Positions 34,142 through 46,258 of a DNA stretch of 64,000 nucleotides are shown here, piece by piece. The DNA lies in assembly GCA_030248215.1 (NCBI GenBank), contig JASANG010001958.1:47111-111110 (forward strand), read 5' to 3'. The position numbers were made by a program, and so were the translations under genes. How positions within the stretch are numbered: the first letter of the stretch is position 1; every line of letters begins with the position of its first letter. The notes beneath the pieces were generated by a model. The model had not been told where the DNA came from, searched no databases, and saw only the letters and a list, made by a program, of their open reading frames with translations. The DNA comes from Enoplolaimus lenunculus (taxonomy: Eukaryota; Nematoda; Enoplea; Enoplida; Thoracostomopsidae).

Positions 34142-34398
34142 AGAGTACATGAATATTTTCAATTTCATATGAGATATAATTTCAAGGTACGATTAGATTT
34201 CCAGTCTCCACGGGTGGCAGGCGTTTACAGTGACCACTGAGCTATAGAAGCTTGACGCTCGAGCCTGAGGGGGTTCTCACGTCTTGTGGAGATCATGCAC
34301 TGCGCGTATACGTTAGAATTGTTAAACACTGCTCACAGCGTCTGTATTGCTCGTATTTGTATTTTTAATTGCTCATAGTATACTCTGTGAGTGAGGGG
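34142..34398 (-). mobile_element. piggyBac-like MITE with tRNA-like body (first of a tandem pair)
   Basis: It shares the ACATGAATATTT start, the tRNA-like block (about 34195-34265, minus), the GACGCTCGAGCC hairpin and the TACTCTGTGAGTGAGGGG end with the next copy. TTAA at 34399-34402 separates the two. Confidence 0.7.
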
Positions 34399-34402
34399 TT
34401 AA

Positions 34403-34665
34403 CCCTTTTTCACATGAATATTTTCTATTTCCCTTGAGACCTACTTTTATGCTAGGATTCGAACTCCGGTGACTGGAGTGGGAGGCGTATACCATCACCA
34501 CTCAGCTATAGGAGCTTGACGCTCGAGCCCGAGGGGGCTCTCACGTCTTGTTGTGATTTAGTACTATGTATACGTGTTGCAATTGTTAAACACGGTGCTA
34601 TATACATTATTTAACGTATATATACTGCGATTTGTTGCCTATAGGCAACTCAATGTGAGAAGGGG
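34403..34665 (-). mobile_element. piggyBac-like MITE with tRNA-like body (second of the pair)
   Basis: TTAA on both sides (34399-34402, 34666-34669). The ends are CCCTTTTTCACATG and CAATGTGAGAAGGGG. On the minus strand the middle reads TAGCTGAGTGGTGATGG (A-box-like) and GAGTTCGAATCC (B-box-like). Confidence 0.85.
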
Positions 34666-34789
34666 TTAAACATAAAAATGAATTTCTAGTCAATCGACAC
34701 CAAACAGTTTTTGAAAAAATTTCTCATTTTCTGAAAATTTGTTAAAATTCAACAAAGTTTACAAAATCCATTAATTATTTTTCCCACAG

Positions 34790-34819
34790 ATAACAACAAT
34801 CTGTTTCGGTACATTTCCG
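34790..34819 (+). CDS. possible 30-nt micro-exon
   Basis: A strong acceptor (TTTTTCCCACAG) is followed 30 nt later by a consensus donor GTAAGT. Two frames are open through it. No partner exons are proven and it is in no MITE I recognise. It could be a chance pair of splice signals. Confidence 0.2.
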
Positions 34820-34839
34820 GTAAGTTTCAAGCTTAAGCG

Positions 34840-35140
34840 TTCGACCCCAAAACCGCTTTCCGGGGTATCAAAAAATCTTCACCCGTAGGGTCATATACAG
34901 GAAAAATACGAGGTGGTATGCCATCGAGTTTGTTGGGAAAACGAGAAAAAACAACACTTTTACAGGATCTTGACTAAATCCTATAAGATCCTGAAGATCA
35001 TAAAATGGTTTCCCAGTCGGAAAAAATTCACATGACGTCATTCTCTCTCGAGTTGAAATCCTGGCACACGCCTCTGTTTGCTTGTTTTCTGTAAGCTGAC
35101 TTAATAAATTGTACATTTCTTTTCGGTCTGTCATATTCCA
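34840..35140 (-). pseudogene. unrecognised coding-like remnant
   Basis: Protein-like composition (many Asp, Pro, Phe, Tyr) over about 100 codons in total on the minus strand, but not as one intact frame. No domain is recognised. It is probably a fossil of a host gene or of an inserted element. Confidence 0.3.
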
Positions 35141-35199
35141 TTTTACACATTAATTTCTATCTGTCACACTGTATTTTGACGTGAGAAATTGTATTTATT

Positions 35200-37600
35200 T
35201 TCGGGTTTTTTTTTCGTATCTCAAAAATCTGGCAAATATCTTATATTCTTAACCACAGTGGGCATCAGGGGGTCATTGTCTTGACATGTTCTGGTTCACC
35301 CTAGCAACATTTTAGGCACGGTTGTAAAAGTACCGTCGAGTTACAGCAAGGCCATTGGGATCTTTTCTAGGCCTTTCAGTATGGTCTTCTGGCTACCGGT
35401 TGACTCGACGACCCCTGCGTACAGTTTTCCCGTAGCCGGATTTGGTTTTTTGCGCATATTTCAGTCATAAATTACCTTTATAAAAGGGGTTCGACTGTAT
35501 TGCATTGTTGTATAATTTTTCATTTGTTACCCCCAGTTCTAATAATTACTCGGGGGTGTGGTGTCATAAAGTAGCAGTGACGTCAAACCCGTTGCCAGAG
35601 GGGGTCAAGTGGGTTCAGTCCCACCTTTGAAAAATTTTGGTCCTATCTTGAAAAACTTTAGTTCCGCTTGTAATCCGTATTACGGGACTCTTGTTAATTC
35701 GACCCTCAACCCAAAGTATACTCAGCATACTATAGGCCTGAGTGGCACAGCGAGTGAGGGGACCTGTTAATACGACCCCCAACCCAAAGTATACTCAGCA
35801 TACTATAGGCCTGAGTTGCGCAGCGAGGGAGGGGTCCACAGGACCTGACAGTGGCCCATATTGTCGAGCTGTAGCCGAAAAAAAACTTTGTTTGGACGTT
35901 GTATGAAAGTAAAATATATACAAAACTAAATTTTTTGACGACATAGCTACACGGAATTGTAAGCAGTTTTGTCTGTGATTTTTTCTCGATTTGGCAATTT
36001 CAAAATATAACTTTTCAGGTTTCGAAATTATTATATATTGAAAAAAACACTTGACAAATAAAGATGCACAACGCAGAGGGGTGCGTTTGTGTGCACCTAC
36101 TGGCAAATATGGCAAAGTCCGAGACACGCAACACAGTTGCCTGAACCAGTGCGCCAGAGTGGCTGATGTAGAAATTTATGATATGGGGGGTCCCGACGCG
36201 GTATATAATAGTGAAAAGCAAACTCGGGGTCGAAGCGATCGAGAAGCCACACGCAATTTTAGTACTAAATCTTAGCACTAAACTATAATTATGATCCCTG
36301 TTATGGGGGGACCATGTGCCTGACTGACCCCCGTTTGGATCCGCCGGTGGCAGACCTGGTTTGAAATTGCTCAGCCTGTAGGTTTCGATATCTGATTTAC
36401 GGTATAACAAATTTTGGTTTGAAATTTTTGGCTCAAAAATAAACCGGAGTTTGAGTAGTGTTGTTTTTCGCACCATTTATGACCGAACCGAAAAATGGTC
36501 GAATGTGATTGGTTGGGCTTTGGTTTGTAAAGCACCAATAAAATTTGATACCTGTTAAAGTTTAAGTAAACGTCGCCAGACCGGGCGAGAAGTGGCTTCG
36601 GAATGCAAAAAATATCCGCCCGCCCCCACCGAAAAATCATGGATCCACCGGTATGCCAATTCTGAGACGCCAAGGGGTGCGCCACGGAATTTTTAACCAT
36701 CAGCTGGAATCAGCGTTTGTACTAATATTTTATCAATATTATATCGAAGTTCTTTAAAATGAACATTTTTCGAGAGTTGTTCTAATAAAATCTATATTGT
36801 TAAAGCTGGAACAACCTACATACGTATTTTGGGCACCGTTCCAACTGTTGTAATAGTTGTTTTATATACACAAGAGACAACATATGTTTGCAAACTAGAA
36901 CAGTTTCTTAAAAAGCTTTGTAAGGAATTTTTAGGATTATAAATTTGCAACCATGCTGACTAGTAAATTTTCGTTTTGTCTTAAATGGTTTTCCGTATTT
37001 TCTTGACAGCAAAGGTGTATTGGGATTCCAGTTGGATAACGAGTTATAGTCAAATAAAGCTAATTTGTCGGTGCCAACGATTTGACAACGCGCCAAACCA
37101 GTTATTTCACCATAACTCGCTGGCGACGGGTTATGAGAAGCTAAAATATGCAAAAAATTTTCAAAATCCAACCATTTTTTGCGCAAACGCCGGCTGAAGG
37201 CATAATATTGGGAAAACTTTGTTGTTCTATATTTTTTCACAATTAGCAGAGATGGAAGCAAGGCGGCCAGCCACCGCCCTGCCTGTCGGTATATGTACAG
37301 AGTAAGTATATGTAAATCATATATCACCATACACATGCACATATACCGGCATCCACCGCGTGCTGCAGCGGCAGCATTCTTGACGCATGTGCGAAAGGGC
37401 CGAGGTTCGAATCCATCATGATCCTAAACTTTGAACAAAACTTCGAACAGGAGATTCTTGGTACAACCGCATTCGTTGTGTAGAATATATCCTTGAGATC
37501 AAACTCAAGTTTCAACAATGGTTTTTTATTATTCAACACCGTATCGTAGGAAGCTCAAGATGATGGGAGAACCAAAAATTACACCTGGAACCACGACGAA
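35200..37600. other. gene-free repeat stretch
   Basis: A duplicated short block with AAGTATACTCAGCATACTAT (35715 and 35788), hAT-like fragments (about 36170-36360 and 36590-36660), a repeat shared with 605-680 (36803-36900) and a tRNA-like B-box (GAGGTTCGAATCC, 37401-37413). No gene supported. Confidence 0.5.
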
Positions 37601-37602
37601 TA

Positions 37603-38036
37603 CTGTAGTGACCCAAATAAAAGGGGGACTTATATTTATTTGGCCTCTTCAGAGGGTACCCTATGTTATTTGGTTTACGGACTGTTATTTATTCTTAACC
37701 CACGCTCCGCCACCCTTCGTTACTGATATGTATCCCGTACTGCAGTTATCCGTTGAATTAAACGTTTATTTGTCTTGTGTCAATAGCTTGAGCGATAATG
37801 CAAGGTTTTATACCTAGGAATTCAAAACTTAAGTAAGCTTTAAGGTATCGAACTCAACTTTATTTGGGCCTGGAGTCATTTATACACTACGATTGGGATA
37901 ATTGACATTTCTGGCCTCTAATAAGGGCTTAGAGACTCTATCCGTTTACGGAGCCTTTAGCGATACGGACTACTATTGATTGGCACTCAAAATGGGACCC
38001 CCTCTTATTACACCCCTCTTATTCTGGTCACTACTG
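37603..38036 (-). mobile_element. Tc1/mariner-like MITE, full copy
   Basis: TA at 37601-37602 and 38037-38038 flank CTGTAGTGACCCAAATAAAA and the worn partner end TTCTGGTCACTACTG. It is collinear with 15161-15606 in the opposite orientation. Confidence 0.85.
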
Positions 38037-38140
38037 TACGCAGTCCTTATACAGGCGTCCGTCCGCAGCAAATTATATTTGAACGCACAGAATAATTTTG
38101 CTGGTCACTACAGTTGCAACTAAAGATTGTTTATTTTTAG

Positions 38141-38321
38141 ACCGAGTCTATTTAGAGGGCACCAGCCGAATTTGGACGCTTACTGCTCCCTAATTTCCCT
38201 TGTGGGGACGTCCTTCAGGTACTTAGAAGCCGAACCAAAAATAATATTCAGTGGCTTCCAATCAAAGCGCTTGTTGTTATTAATGGCACAAACATTTTGC
38301 ACCAATTCTATTAGAAATTGA
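38141..38321 (+). CDS. possible terminal exon of an unidentified gene
   Basis: The acceptor TTGTTTATTTTTAG opens a 60-codon frame of protein-like composition, starting (R)PSLFRGHQPNLDAY and ending at TGA 38319-38321 before AT-rich sequence. Nothing ties it to another exon. The 30-nt island at 34790 is the nearest candidate. Confidence 0.25.
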
Positions 38322-38551
38322 AATATTTTTTTCTCAAAATATTAATTTATTTTTCGTAAACATCATCTGTGCTCTCAATTTGAACATCTTAACCCATTTT
38401 GGAATTGCGGGCATTATTTTAAGCAATTTATTCAAAAAATAAGATAACAGCGGTTGTGGTATCATTAATAAGATTGTTTATAACAAACTGATTTTTGTTG
38501 TTTGATTCTTAAAGCTTGAGGATAGCGAAGTTTCTTTGTTTTAAGCCGCTA

Positions 38552-38807
38552 CGGTCCATGGAAAGATCAGGGGTGGAACGTTTTTCTGTGGGACTGCAAT
38601 AGAGTAAGCTTAAAGCTATAGACTAATTTTTTGCTTGGCTTAGGCTCAGGTTTAGGCTTAGGCTTAGGAATATGCTCATTTTTATTCTAGGCTCAGGTTT
38701 AGGCTTACGCTTAGGAACATGCTCATTTTTACGCTAGGCTCAGGTTTAGGCTTAGGCTTAGGAATATGATTATAATACTGTTTCGTCCATGTTTTTTCCA
38801 TTGACCG
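38552..38807 (-). mobile_element. GGCC-MITE, CAGGGGCGG end type
   Basis: The ends are GGTCCATGGAAAGATCAGGG and TTCGTCCATGTTTTTTCCAT then TGACC. The interior repeats AGGCTCAGGTTTAGGCTTA three times. Confidence 0.8.
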
Positions 38808-38962
38808 CCGCTCCTATAAGTTGTATGTTTGTGGGGTATGGTCAGCAATCCAGGAGGAGGGTGTCGAATGGTCACTGACCTCACACTTATCAGAGGAAAA
38901 TTTTATTCACTTGGTTTGACCCATCTGCTCTATTAGCCTGTGAAATCTAACATGCTGTGGTG

Positions 38963-39170
38963 ACCAATGTAAAGATCACAAGCGGAACGTTTTTCCACGG
39001 ACTGCAATAGAGTAAGCTTTTACGCTTTAGACTAATTTTTTTTTGCTTAGACTTAGGCTTATGATTAGGCTTAGGCTTAGGTATGAGCTCATTTTTACGT
39101 TTAGACTTAGACTTAGGCTTATAGGAATATGTATATTCTACTGTTACTGTCCCATTCTATACATTAGCCC
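38963..39170 (-). mobile_element. GGCC-MITE, CAGGGGCGG end type
   Basis: The ends are GACCAATGTAAAGATCACAA and TACTGTCCCATTCTATACAT then TAGCC, with a degenerate TTAGGC body. Confidence 0.72.
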
Positions 39171-40594
39171 AAGCTCTTAAATCACCAAATTTGATTTTGC
39201 ATTTCGTCTGAATTTACATCTCAAATTCGTGCTGCACTATTAATATTTGAGTGAAATCCGACAGAAGTTTGTTCAAGGTCGAGTGGTGTTAAGGCCGTCA
39301 AAATCGACTAAACGAAACCTTGTAACACTGCTCAAACTTGTAAATTACTAAATTTTTTACCTAGAAACCTGTTCTGGTACCTTCTGGTTTACCAAGTTTT
39401 CAAACCTAGAGCCAGTGTAGAAGATCAATGCCGTAAAACAGCAGAAACGTGCTTCTAAGTCTAAACCTAAAGTCTAAGCCTACACGTAATGATAAGACGC
39501 AAATATAATCCCAAACCTAATTATTTAGGAAAATAGTTACATAACCAAGATTGGTTTCATTTTGCTGAGTAGCGTAAATTTCAACTGGCGCATCAGGCAT
39601 TTGCTCGGCGACCCTGATGGCTAGTCCCCTGCCCTAAATGAAAATACTTCATTGATCATTCTAGAAACCGGGGTAGGTTCAGAGATCGTTAAGTAGACCC
39701 ACCATTTTGATTTTGGTTAATCCCAACATATCGATATTTTTTGCTTATTTTCGAAATACGAGGCATTGGCCTATGTATATAAAGATCTGAGGCGGAACGT
39801 TTTTCAAACGAACTGCAACAGATTAAAGTTTAATTCCTGTTTGATGTGAAAATAATTTATGTTTCGCGAATATGAAAATTGCGAAAATTTATGCGTCTGG
39901 AAAAACTTTGGTTAAACGAATTTTAAAATTAACCAAAATTATTAAATTGTCAAATTTGATTTGCAGGTGTATAAGCTTTTTCTTTACTGCATTTAAAGTG
40001 CTAATTTACGCAAACTTTGTCATTTTGTTCTGGCTTTAAACGCTTTAAACGTACGTCAGCTGTTTATTACAACACGTCATCGCTGTATGTTTTTGAGTCA
40101 AAAATGTTGGTTATATATAACCCAATAGTCATTGGAGTAGAGGGTCAATGTATAGAACAGGGCTGTAACAGTAGTATAAGCAAATTCCTAAACCGAATCC
40201 AAAGCCTAATAAACACTGCGTATTGCGTATTAATTCTCGTCAAATTTTCCGTGGTTATACAGTATTGGACAAGTTTCCAGGTCTGTAGCTAGCTCAGCCT
40301 TCAATGACTTATAACCAAGGTTGAAAATTTTTTATGAGGGGGCCAAAATTTTCCAGGGTGGGGTGAGGCACCCCTGTCTCCCCTTGGCTAGAGACCCGCA
40401 ATTTCATCTAAAGTGTGTACATAAATGGAAGTAAGCGAATTTTGTCTTCTCAAACCGCAATTTGACTCGTTTAAGCTTTGTTTTAATCATCGGCTGCGGT
40501 AATTATTTTCCTTTATATTTAGAAACTTCTGAGAACAACCACAAAACACTGCAGTTAGCAATAGAATTAACCGCAGACCTGTAATCAGCACCAC
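39171..40594. other. no gene recognised; half MITEs
   Basis: GGCC-MITE left halves at 39768-39835 and 40143-40210, a hexamer scrap at 39450-39500, and a CAGGCCCGTAGCC-family copy (about 40276-40400). Confidence 0.5.
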
Positions 40595-40932
40595 TTGCTA
40601 GGGTGGCTAAGAAATTTTCAGGCGGGGCCCATAAGGGTTTTCGGTGACTTGGGTCAATGTAAAAAACAGGGGCCGAACAGTATTATAAGGATATTCCTAA
40701 GCCTAAGTCTAAGTTTAAACGTAAGCGTAAGAATGAGCATAACCTTAATCCTAAGCCTAAGCCAAGCAAAAAATTAGTCTAAAGCTAAAAAGCTTACTCT
40801 GTTCTAGTCTCACAGAAAATCGTTCCGCTCCTGATTCTGCCGGTGACTTGTAAGCAAGGTTGAAAATTATATAGGGGAGGTTTTTCCAGGGCGGAACCCC
40901 CCCTTGGCCCACGCCCCTTGGCTGCAGGCCCG
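40595..40932. mobile_element. CAGGCCCGTAGCC-family MITE interrupted by a GGCC-MITE
   Basis: The outer element has the family segment GACTTG-TAAGCAAGGTTGAAAATT and ends near GGCTGCAGGCCCG. It is split by the GGCC-MITE at 40652-40842. Confidence 0.75.
40652..40842 (+). mobile_element. GGCC-MITE nested in another MITE, perfect target duplication
   Basis: The left end is GGTCAATGTAAAAAACAGGG and the right side is GTTCCGCTCCTGATTCTGCC. Identical 8-bp flanks GTGACTTG are at 40644-40651 and 40843-40850. The uninterrupted host element elsewhere has one copy of a closely similar GACTTG segment. Confidence 0.9.
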
Positions 40933-41148
40933 ATTAATCATCATTGCCTGGTGCAGTTGTTTTGCCAACATTACACTGATAATGACTAATACACATCTGC
41001 ATCATAAAATTCTTCCTTCACCCCACTTGGTCAAAATACCAGTAGCATTTTCATATCCCCTCTTCGGTGCAACCGATTACAGACTGACCCCATTTGTTTG
41101 TTGACCATCCCGCTTGAAAATTAATGTCAAGCGGCACTTGTGTCTTTG

Positions 41149-41526
41149 AGCCCATGTAAAGATCAGGGACGGAGAGTTTTTCTGTGGGACTACAATAGAG
41201 TAAGCTTAAGCTTTAGACTAATTTTTTTGCTACGCTTAGGCTTACGTTTAGGCTTGCTTAGGAATAAACTCATTATTACGCTTAACCTTTAGGCTTACGC
41301 ATATGCTCATTTTAACGCTTAACCTTTAGGCTTACGCATATGCTCATTTTAACGCTTAACCTTTAGGCTTACGCATATGCTCATTTTAACGCTTAACCTT
41401 TAGGCTTACGCATATGCTCATTTTAACGCTTAACCTTTAGGCTTACGCATATGCTCATTTTAACGTTTAAGCTTGGCTTAGTAATATGCTTATAATACTG
41501 TTCCGCCCCTGTTCTTTACATTGGCC
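41149..41526 (-). mobile_element. GGCC-MITE with 37-bp internal tandem repeat
   Basis: The ends are AGCCCATGTAAAGATCAGGG and TTCCGCCCCTGTTCTTTACA then TTGGCC. Five units of about 37 bp contain CGCTTAACCTTTAGGCTTAC and GCATATGCTC. Confidence 0.9.
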
Positions 41527-42019
41527 GTTGTTTGTAAAAATTATTACAGCTGACCGACACGGTTTCAAATCATTCGTTTGATTCTGACCGAAATATATTA
41601 ATGATTACGATATTTCAAATACCCGCAGTTGCTTTTGAGGTTTAGTGTCATTTTGGATAAAATAGGCCGCACAAGGGCGCGCGTCTCCACAGCGGGAAAC
41701 TGGGGGGGGGGGGTTGTGTACTCCCAAATTTGACCGGTGCCCCCCCCCCAAAGTAGATTCGGTCTAAAAGTAAACAATCCTGAATTTAGGCCTTCGGTTT
41801 CCACGTCCCCCCAAAACATAATTTTCGGCGGACTCCCTTGAGGCCGCGTTACGGTAGAATGTAGGACGATCAAGTATCTAAGACGGCCAAGAAATGGGGG
41901 TACCCCGTTAAATTTTGCGCCTCTGGCCAAAAAAATTTTAGTTTCGTTCATGAAACAAGGTTTGTCTCAAAAATGACTGTCAGAAACTTTGTTCCAGTGC
42001 CTGACAAAGACACAAACGA

Positions 42020-42221
42020 GGCCCATGTAAAGATCAGGGGCGGAACGTTTTTCTGCGCGACTAGAAAAGAGTAAGCTTAAGCTTTTGACTAATTTTAATT
42101 GCTTGGCTTAGGCTTAGGCTTAGGCTTAGGAATATGCTTATTCTTACACTTAAGCTTTGGCTTAGGCGTAGGCTTAATAGGAACATGCTTATAATACTGT
42201 TTCGCCCCTGTTCTTTACATC
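42020..42221 (-). mobile_element. GGCC-MITE, CAGGGGCGG end type
   Basis: The left end is GGCCCATGTAAAGATCAGGG. The right side is TTCGCCCCTGTTCTTTACAT and lacks the final TTGGCC. Confidence 0.85.
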
Positions 42222-42317
42222 TTCAATTGACATCGATCATGTATTTTGAGAGTACACTCCCAGTGGTTGGATCAGCCTGGTCCAATCCTGTCCCTCGAAA
42301 ATGTTGAACAGTCCTTC

Positions 42318-42489
42318 TAGCAGGTTCGTAGCCAGCTCACCTTACAAGGAGGGGCACTAAAAAAATTTTCAGGAGCGCCATTCAAAGGTTTTTAATGACT
42401 TGCAAACAAGGTTGAAAATTTTCTAGGGGGGTAAACTTTTTCCGCGGGGGGCTGAACCCTCCCTGCCGTCCCCTTGGTTACGGGCCCCG
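42318..42489. mobile_element. CAGGCCCGTAGCC-family MITE
   Basis: The ends are CAGGTTCGTAGCCAGCTCAC and CTTGGTTACGGGCCCCG. The interior GGTTGAAAATTTTCTAGGGG matches 33011-33174 and 59600-59770. Confidence 0.75.
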
Positions 42490-42766
42490 ACTCCGGGCTT
42501 AGTGTAACAATTAACGACTAGTTATGTATTTCAGATTGTTTCGTTCAAGTTTGCTCATTGCTAGAAACTCTGTAACATTTTTTTGTGGAACAAAACCCAA
42601 TGAATACGTTACTTTTGTGTATTTCACCCACAGGCTTAGGTTTCTGAAATGGTTTGACTAATCCTAATTCGAAGCCCTAAACCGTTGTATATGCCTTTGG
42701 CTAGCCTTAATCTCAAATATCGGGGGTTAACTGTACAAGACCCGAATAATAATATTTGCCAAATTT

Positions 42767-42998
42767 TCGAACCTGAGCCCATATTCTCAAATGCATATAG
42801 CACCTATCACCAACACAGTTTTCAATCTAGCAAACTGCTGCAATTGCAGATTGTAAAATTTGCACACAAGTAGCGAAAATCGAAATCAGTAAATGTGCTG
42901 AATTTCAACGCTCAACATTTCCAGGGTTCGAAAGGTACAAGACCTATCGCCAACTGGTGTTAGGTGCTACTCACATTTGAGACAATACGGGTTCAGGT
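42767..42998. mobile_element. CTCAAATGTGTATAGC-family MITE
   Basis: The ends are CCCATATTCTCAAATGCATA and CTCACATTTGAGACAATACG. A longer sister is at 52331-52634 and right-end fragments are at about 57535-57572 and 62388-62428. Confidence 0.7.
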
Positions 42999-43180
42999 TC
43001 GAATATTTAATTATTTTACGAATGAAAACAACAAACTGGTTGTGTAATTAATGATCGACCCAGTTTGACAAACTCAACGGTTCCGTCTGTTAAATCAGAC
43101 CTCGTTTTGTATCCCTAAGAGTTCGAACGATACCGTCCAGTACAAAATCCGTATTTGACACATCGTTTAACACAAGAAAT

Positions 43181-46179
43181 ATGGCAATTTTGGCAGTTAT
43201 TATTGCGATTGGAGTTGGTAAGTATACTTTATTTGAAATTGGGTTTATTTTCAGAACAATGAAACTTTAGTTTACAAATTTTATTTTATTTCAGCGCTGA
43301 ATGAATCTAATTTGCTAATTAATACCAAGAGTGGATGATGAATAGTTGGACTGGAGTATGCAATTAAAATGGTGTGTGTATCATACTACATTAACGCTAT
43401 TTATTTTCAGAAATGGGGGGTGGTTCGCTACCATGAGAATGTGGACAAGTTGCATACTGTAGCGACTCGAATCAGAGGGGGGTAATAAGAGGGGGTCCCC
43501 ATTTTGAGTCCCAATCTCAATAGGAGTCCGTATCCATAATAAGAGTCCGTAAGCGGATAGAGTCCTTAAACCCTAAAATCCTTAAACCCTAGAGTACATA
43601 AATGTCAACTATCCCTAATTGTAGCGCATCAATGACTAGAGTACCAAATAAACTTGAGTTCGAAACTTTAAAGCGTACTTAAGTTTTGAAAGTAACATTC
43701 CAAAGTATAACCTTGCATTATCGCTCAAACTTTTGATGCGAGGTAAAAAACGTTTAATTCAACGTATAGTTGCAATACAGGATTTATATAAGTAAGGAAA
43801 TGTGGCGGAGGCCTGGTTAAAAAATAGTCCGTAACCGAATAACAAGGGGGGAGCCATCTGGAGATGCCAAATAAATATCAGTCCCCCGCTCTTATTCGGG
43901 TCACTACAGTACTCTTGTCTCTACACTCATTATCCACTTTTGTTAACGCCCAATAGTATTAGGGCTCTGAAATTTATTATGCTTTTACCCGTTTAAAATT
44001 TAAAACTGTTTCATAAACGATTGAAGACAAATATTTCTGAAATATTTGAGTGGTTTTTCTGATATTACCAGGCATGAGTCTAAGAAACAAGGATTTGCCA
44101 ATGAAGCCAAACTTCAAAATAGGCAGTTAAAGTTGAACCAAATTCTCTAATTTTACAACCAAGTAAAGGGTTATAAATTGGCAACAGTTAATTTCTGGAA
44201 TGAAGTCATTTAGTGTGCCGTACATTTCCACAAGACGTCAGAGCGCTGTAGTCCTGTATCGTCAAGTTTTCATAGTCCTGCGGTGATGATAAACGCCACC
44301 TGGAGAATCAGGAATTGAACCTTAGCTTGAAATTACATCTCAAATGAAATTGAAAATATTCATGAAAATCCGATTACAACCTCACAGATTTTTTGACAGG
44401 TATCATTCCAATATGGGCTGTGTCCGCTACTGACGACTCATCATCATCATTGATAGCCAATCAAAACGCGACACGTCAGTCGTTGCGTATGTGTTATACA
44501 TGCGCTCAATCCTTATGGGGTATTGATCCGGTGATTCATGCTCAAATCCGTGAACGCGTTCATTTTCCTGTCCGTAGCGGAATTCAACCCTCGTGTTCGC
44601 AGCATAAATATCGACGACGGTGGGGCAAATCGAACTGTTATAGCGATAACGGACAGTGTATGGTGTTTGCGATCGAGTATGGCGGTAAGGGTTTCATGTT
44701 CAATGAGCGATAGTGGCGCCAGAGGCGGATCCAGAAATTTCTGACGAGGGGAGGGGGCTGGTAAATGTTTATGAAACGCAATTTTTACTGTATGCTGTTT
44801 ATGCGCTATTTTCAGCGAAAAATTGTGCCATTGGCAGCGAAAAATTCTCACGCAGAGACAATATCAATTTTGATAGCTAAAAGTTTTTTGAGTTCGAAAT
44901 TGTATGGTAAAAAATATCTTTTATAATTTTTTCACAAAAAATTCTGTGAGAAAAAATGTAAGGTAGGTACCTCACTATTTTATCACACAAATTTCTTACA
45001 GGATGGCGTACGCCTCCCGCCCCCCCTCTCCTGGATACGCTAGTGAGTGGCGTAGCAGCTTGGGGGGGAGGGAGGCCCAACCACTCTAATTTTTGAAGTT
45101 GAAAAATTTTGGATAAACATAGCATGTAACATTTTGTGTGAAAATAGTAAGGTCCCTATCTTACAATTATTAAAATTGCATACAGCTTCTCGCTCGCTTC
45201 GCTCTCAGGAACTCCTGCACGGTTTTGCTGCCACTCCGTCATATGTGACCCCCTCAACTTGGGATCAGCGTACTTTGTCCCTGATTTGAGGATTCTGAAT
45301 ACTGTACAGACCCTACCATGTGGAATACTATCATAAAATTGCGTTAGCTTGGGTAATCACCCTTTTTAGTTATGGGGGGGGGCGGGTTGATTTTGACTAA
45401 AAATATTTCGGCAACTTCAAAAGTGCTGTTGTGACCGTTTACTGTAGGAATTCAAATTTTTACTAAAAAGTTTACCTAAGGTTAATTTGCGTTAAAATCG
45501 GACAGTCTGTCGTCTCAAAAACACATCGGTGCCAAAGCACTATCTCTCATGTAAGCCAGAGAGACGAACCGTTTTTCCGTGGGACTGCAATAGAATAAAA
45601 GCTTAAGCTTTAGACTAATTTTTTGCTTTGGTTTAGCAAGCTCAGGCTTAGGCCTAATAGGCTCAATTATATTCTTGTCCATATACGTATACTACTGTTA
45701 CGGCGCTCAGCTATACATATACCTACGCTATTAACGAACGGAGCAATTTTTATCTTGACCCATGTCAGCCATAAGAGCCTGCCTGCTAAACCTAAGCCTG
45801 AACATAAGCCTAATCCTACCCACATAGATTAATGCCCCCAGTCTAGAATGTATCCCAGTGGGTAAGCCCCTATTGGCCTTTATTTTGTTCACTTTAGGAA
45901 CTATAAACTATCAAAGCTGACGACAGCCGCTTCATCAGTCCAGTATCAGTTTACAATCGAATAGCTTTCTACAGAGGAATTGTGGTTCCACAGTAGAAGC
46001 TGAACTACGGGAATATATACCTTCGAATTTGCCTTAGGGACAAAATCACATACACCCATTTATTGTTTTAGAGGTCAAAAAACTTTCTCGCTCGCTTCAT
46101 TCGACCGTAAGCTCTGTACATAAATGCAACCCTAATTAGTCCCCTATTTCGTTATGTCCCTGAAAGTGTTATATATATA

Positions 46180-46258
<79 letters not shown>

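Noticed and set aside
34868-35134. An intact 88-codon minus-strand gene
   Set aside because: Protein-like signal is present but not confined to one intact frame, so it is listed only as a remnant.
41598-41951. 117-codon minus-strand ORF
   Set aside because: It contains long G/C runs and dispersed repeat sequence, with no domain and no splice or start context.
44513-44851. 112-codon minus-strand frame
   Set aside because: It is a shadow of exon 2 of the Ly6-like gene extending into a hAT-like repeat.
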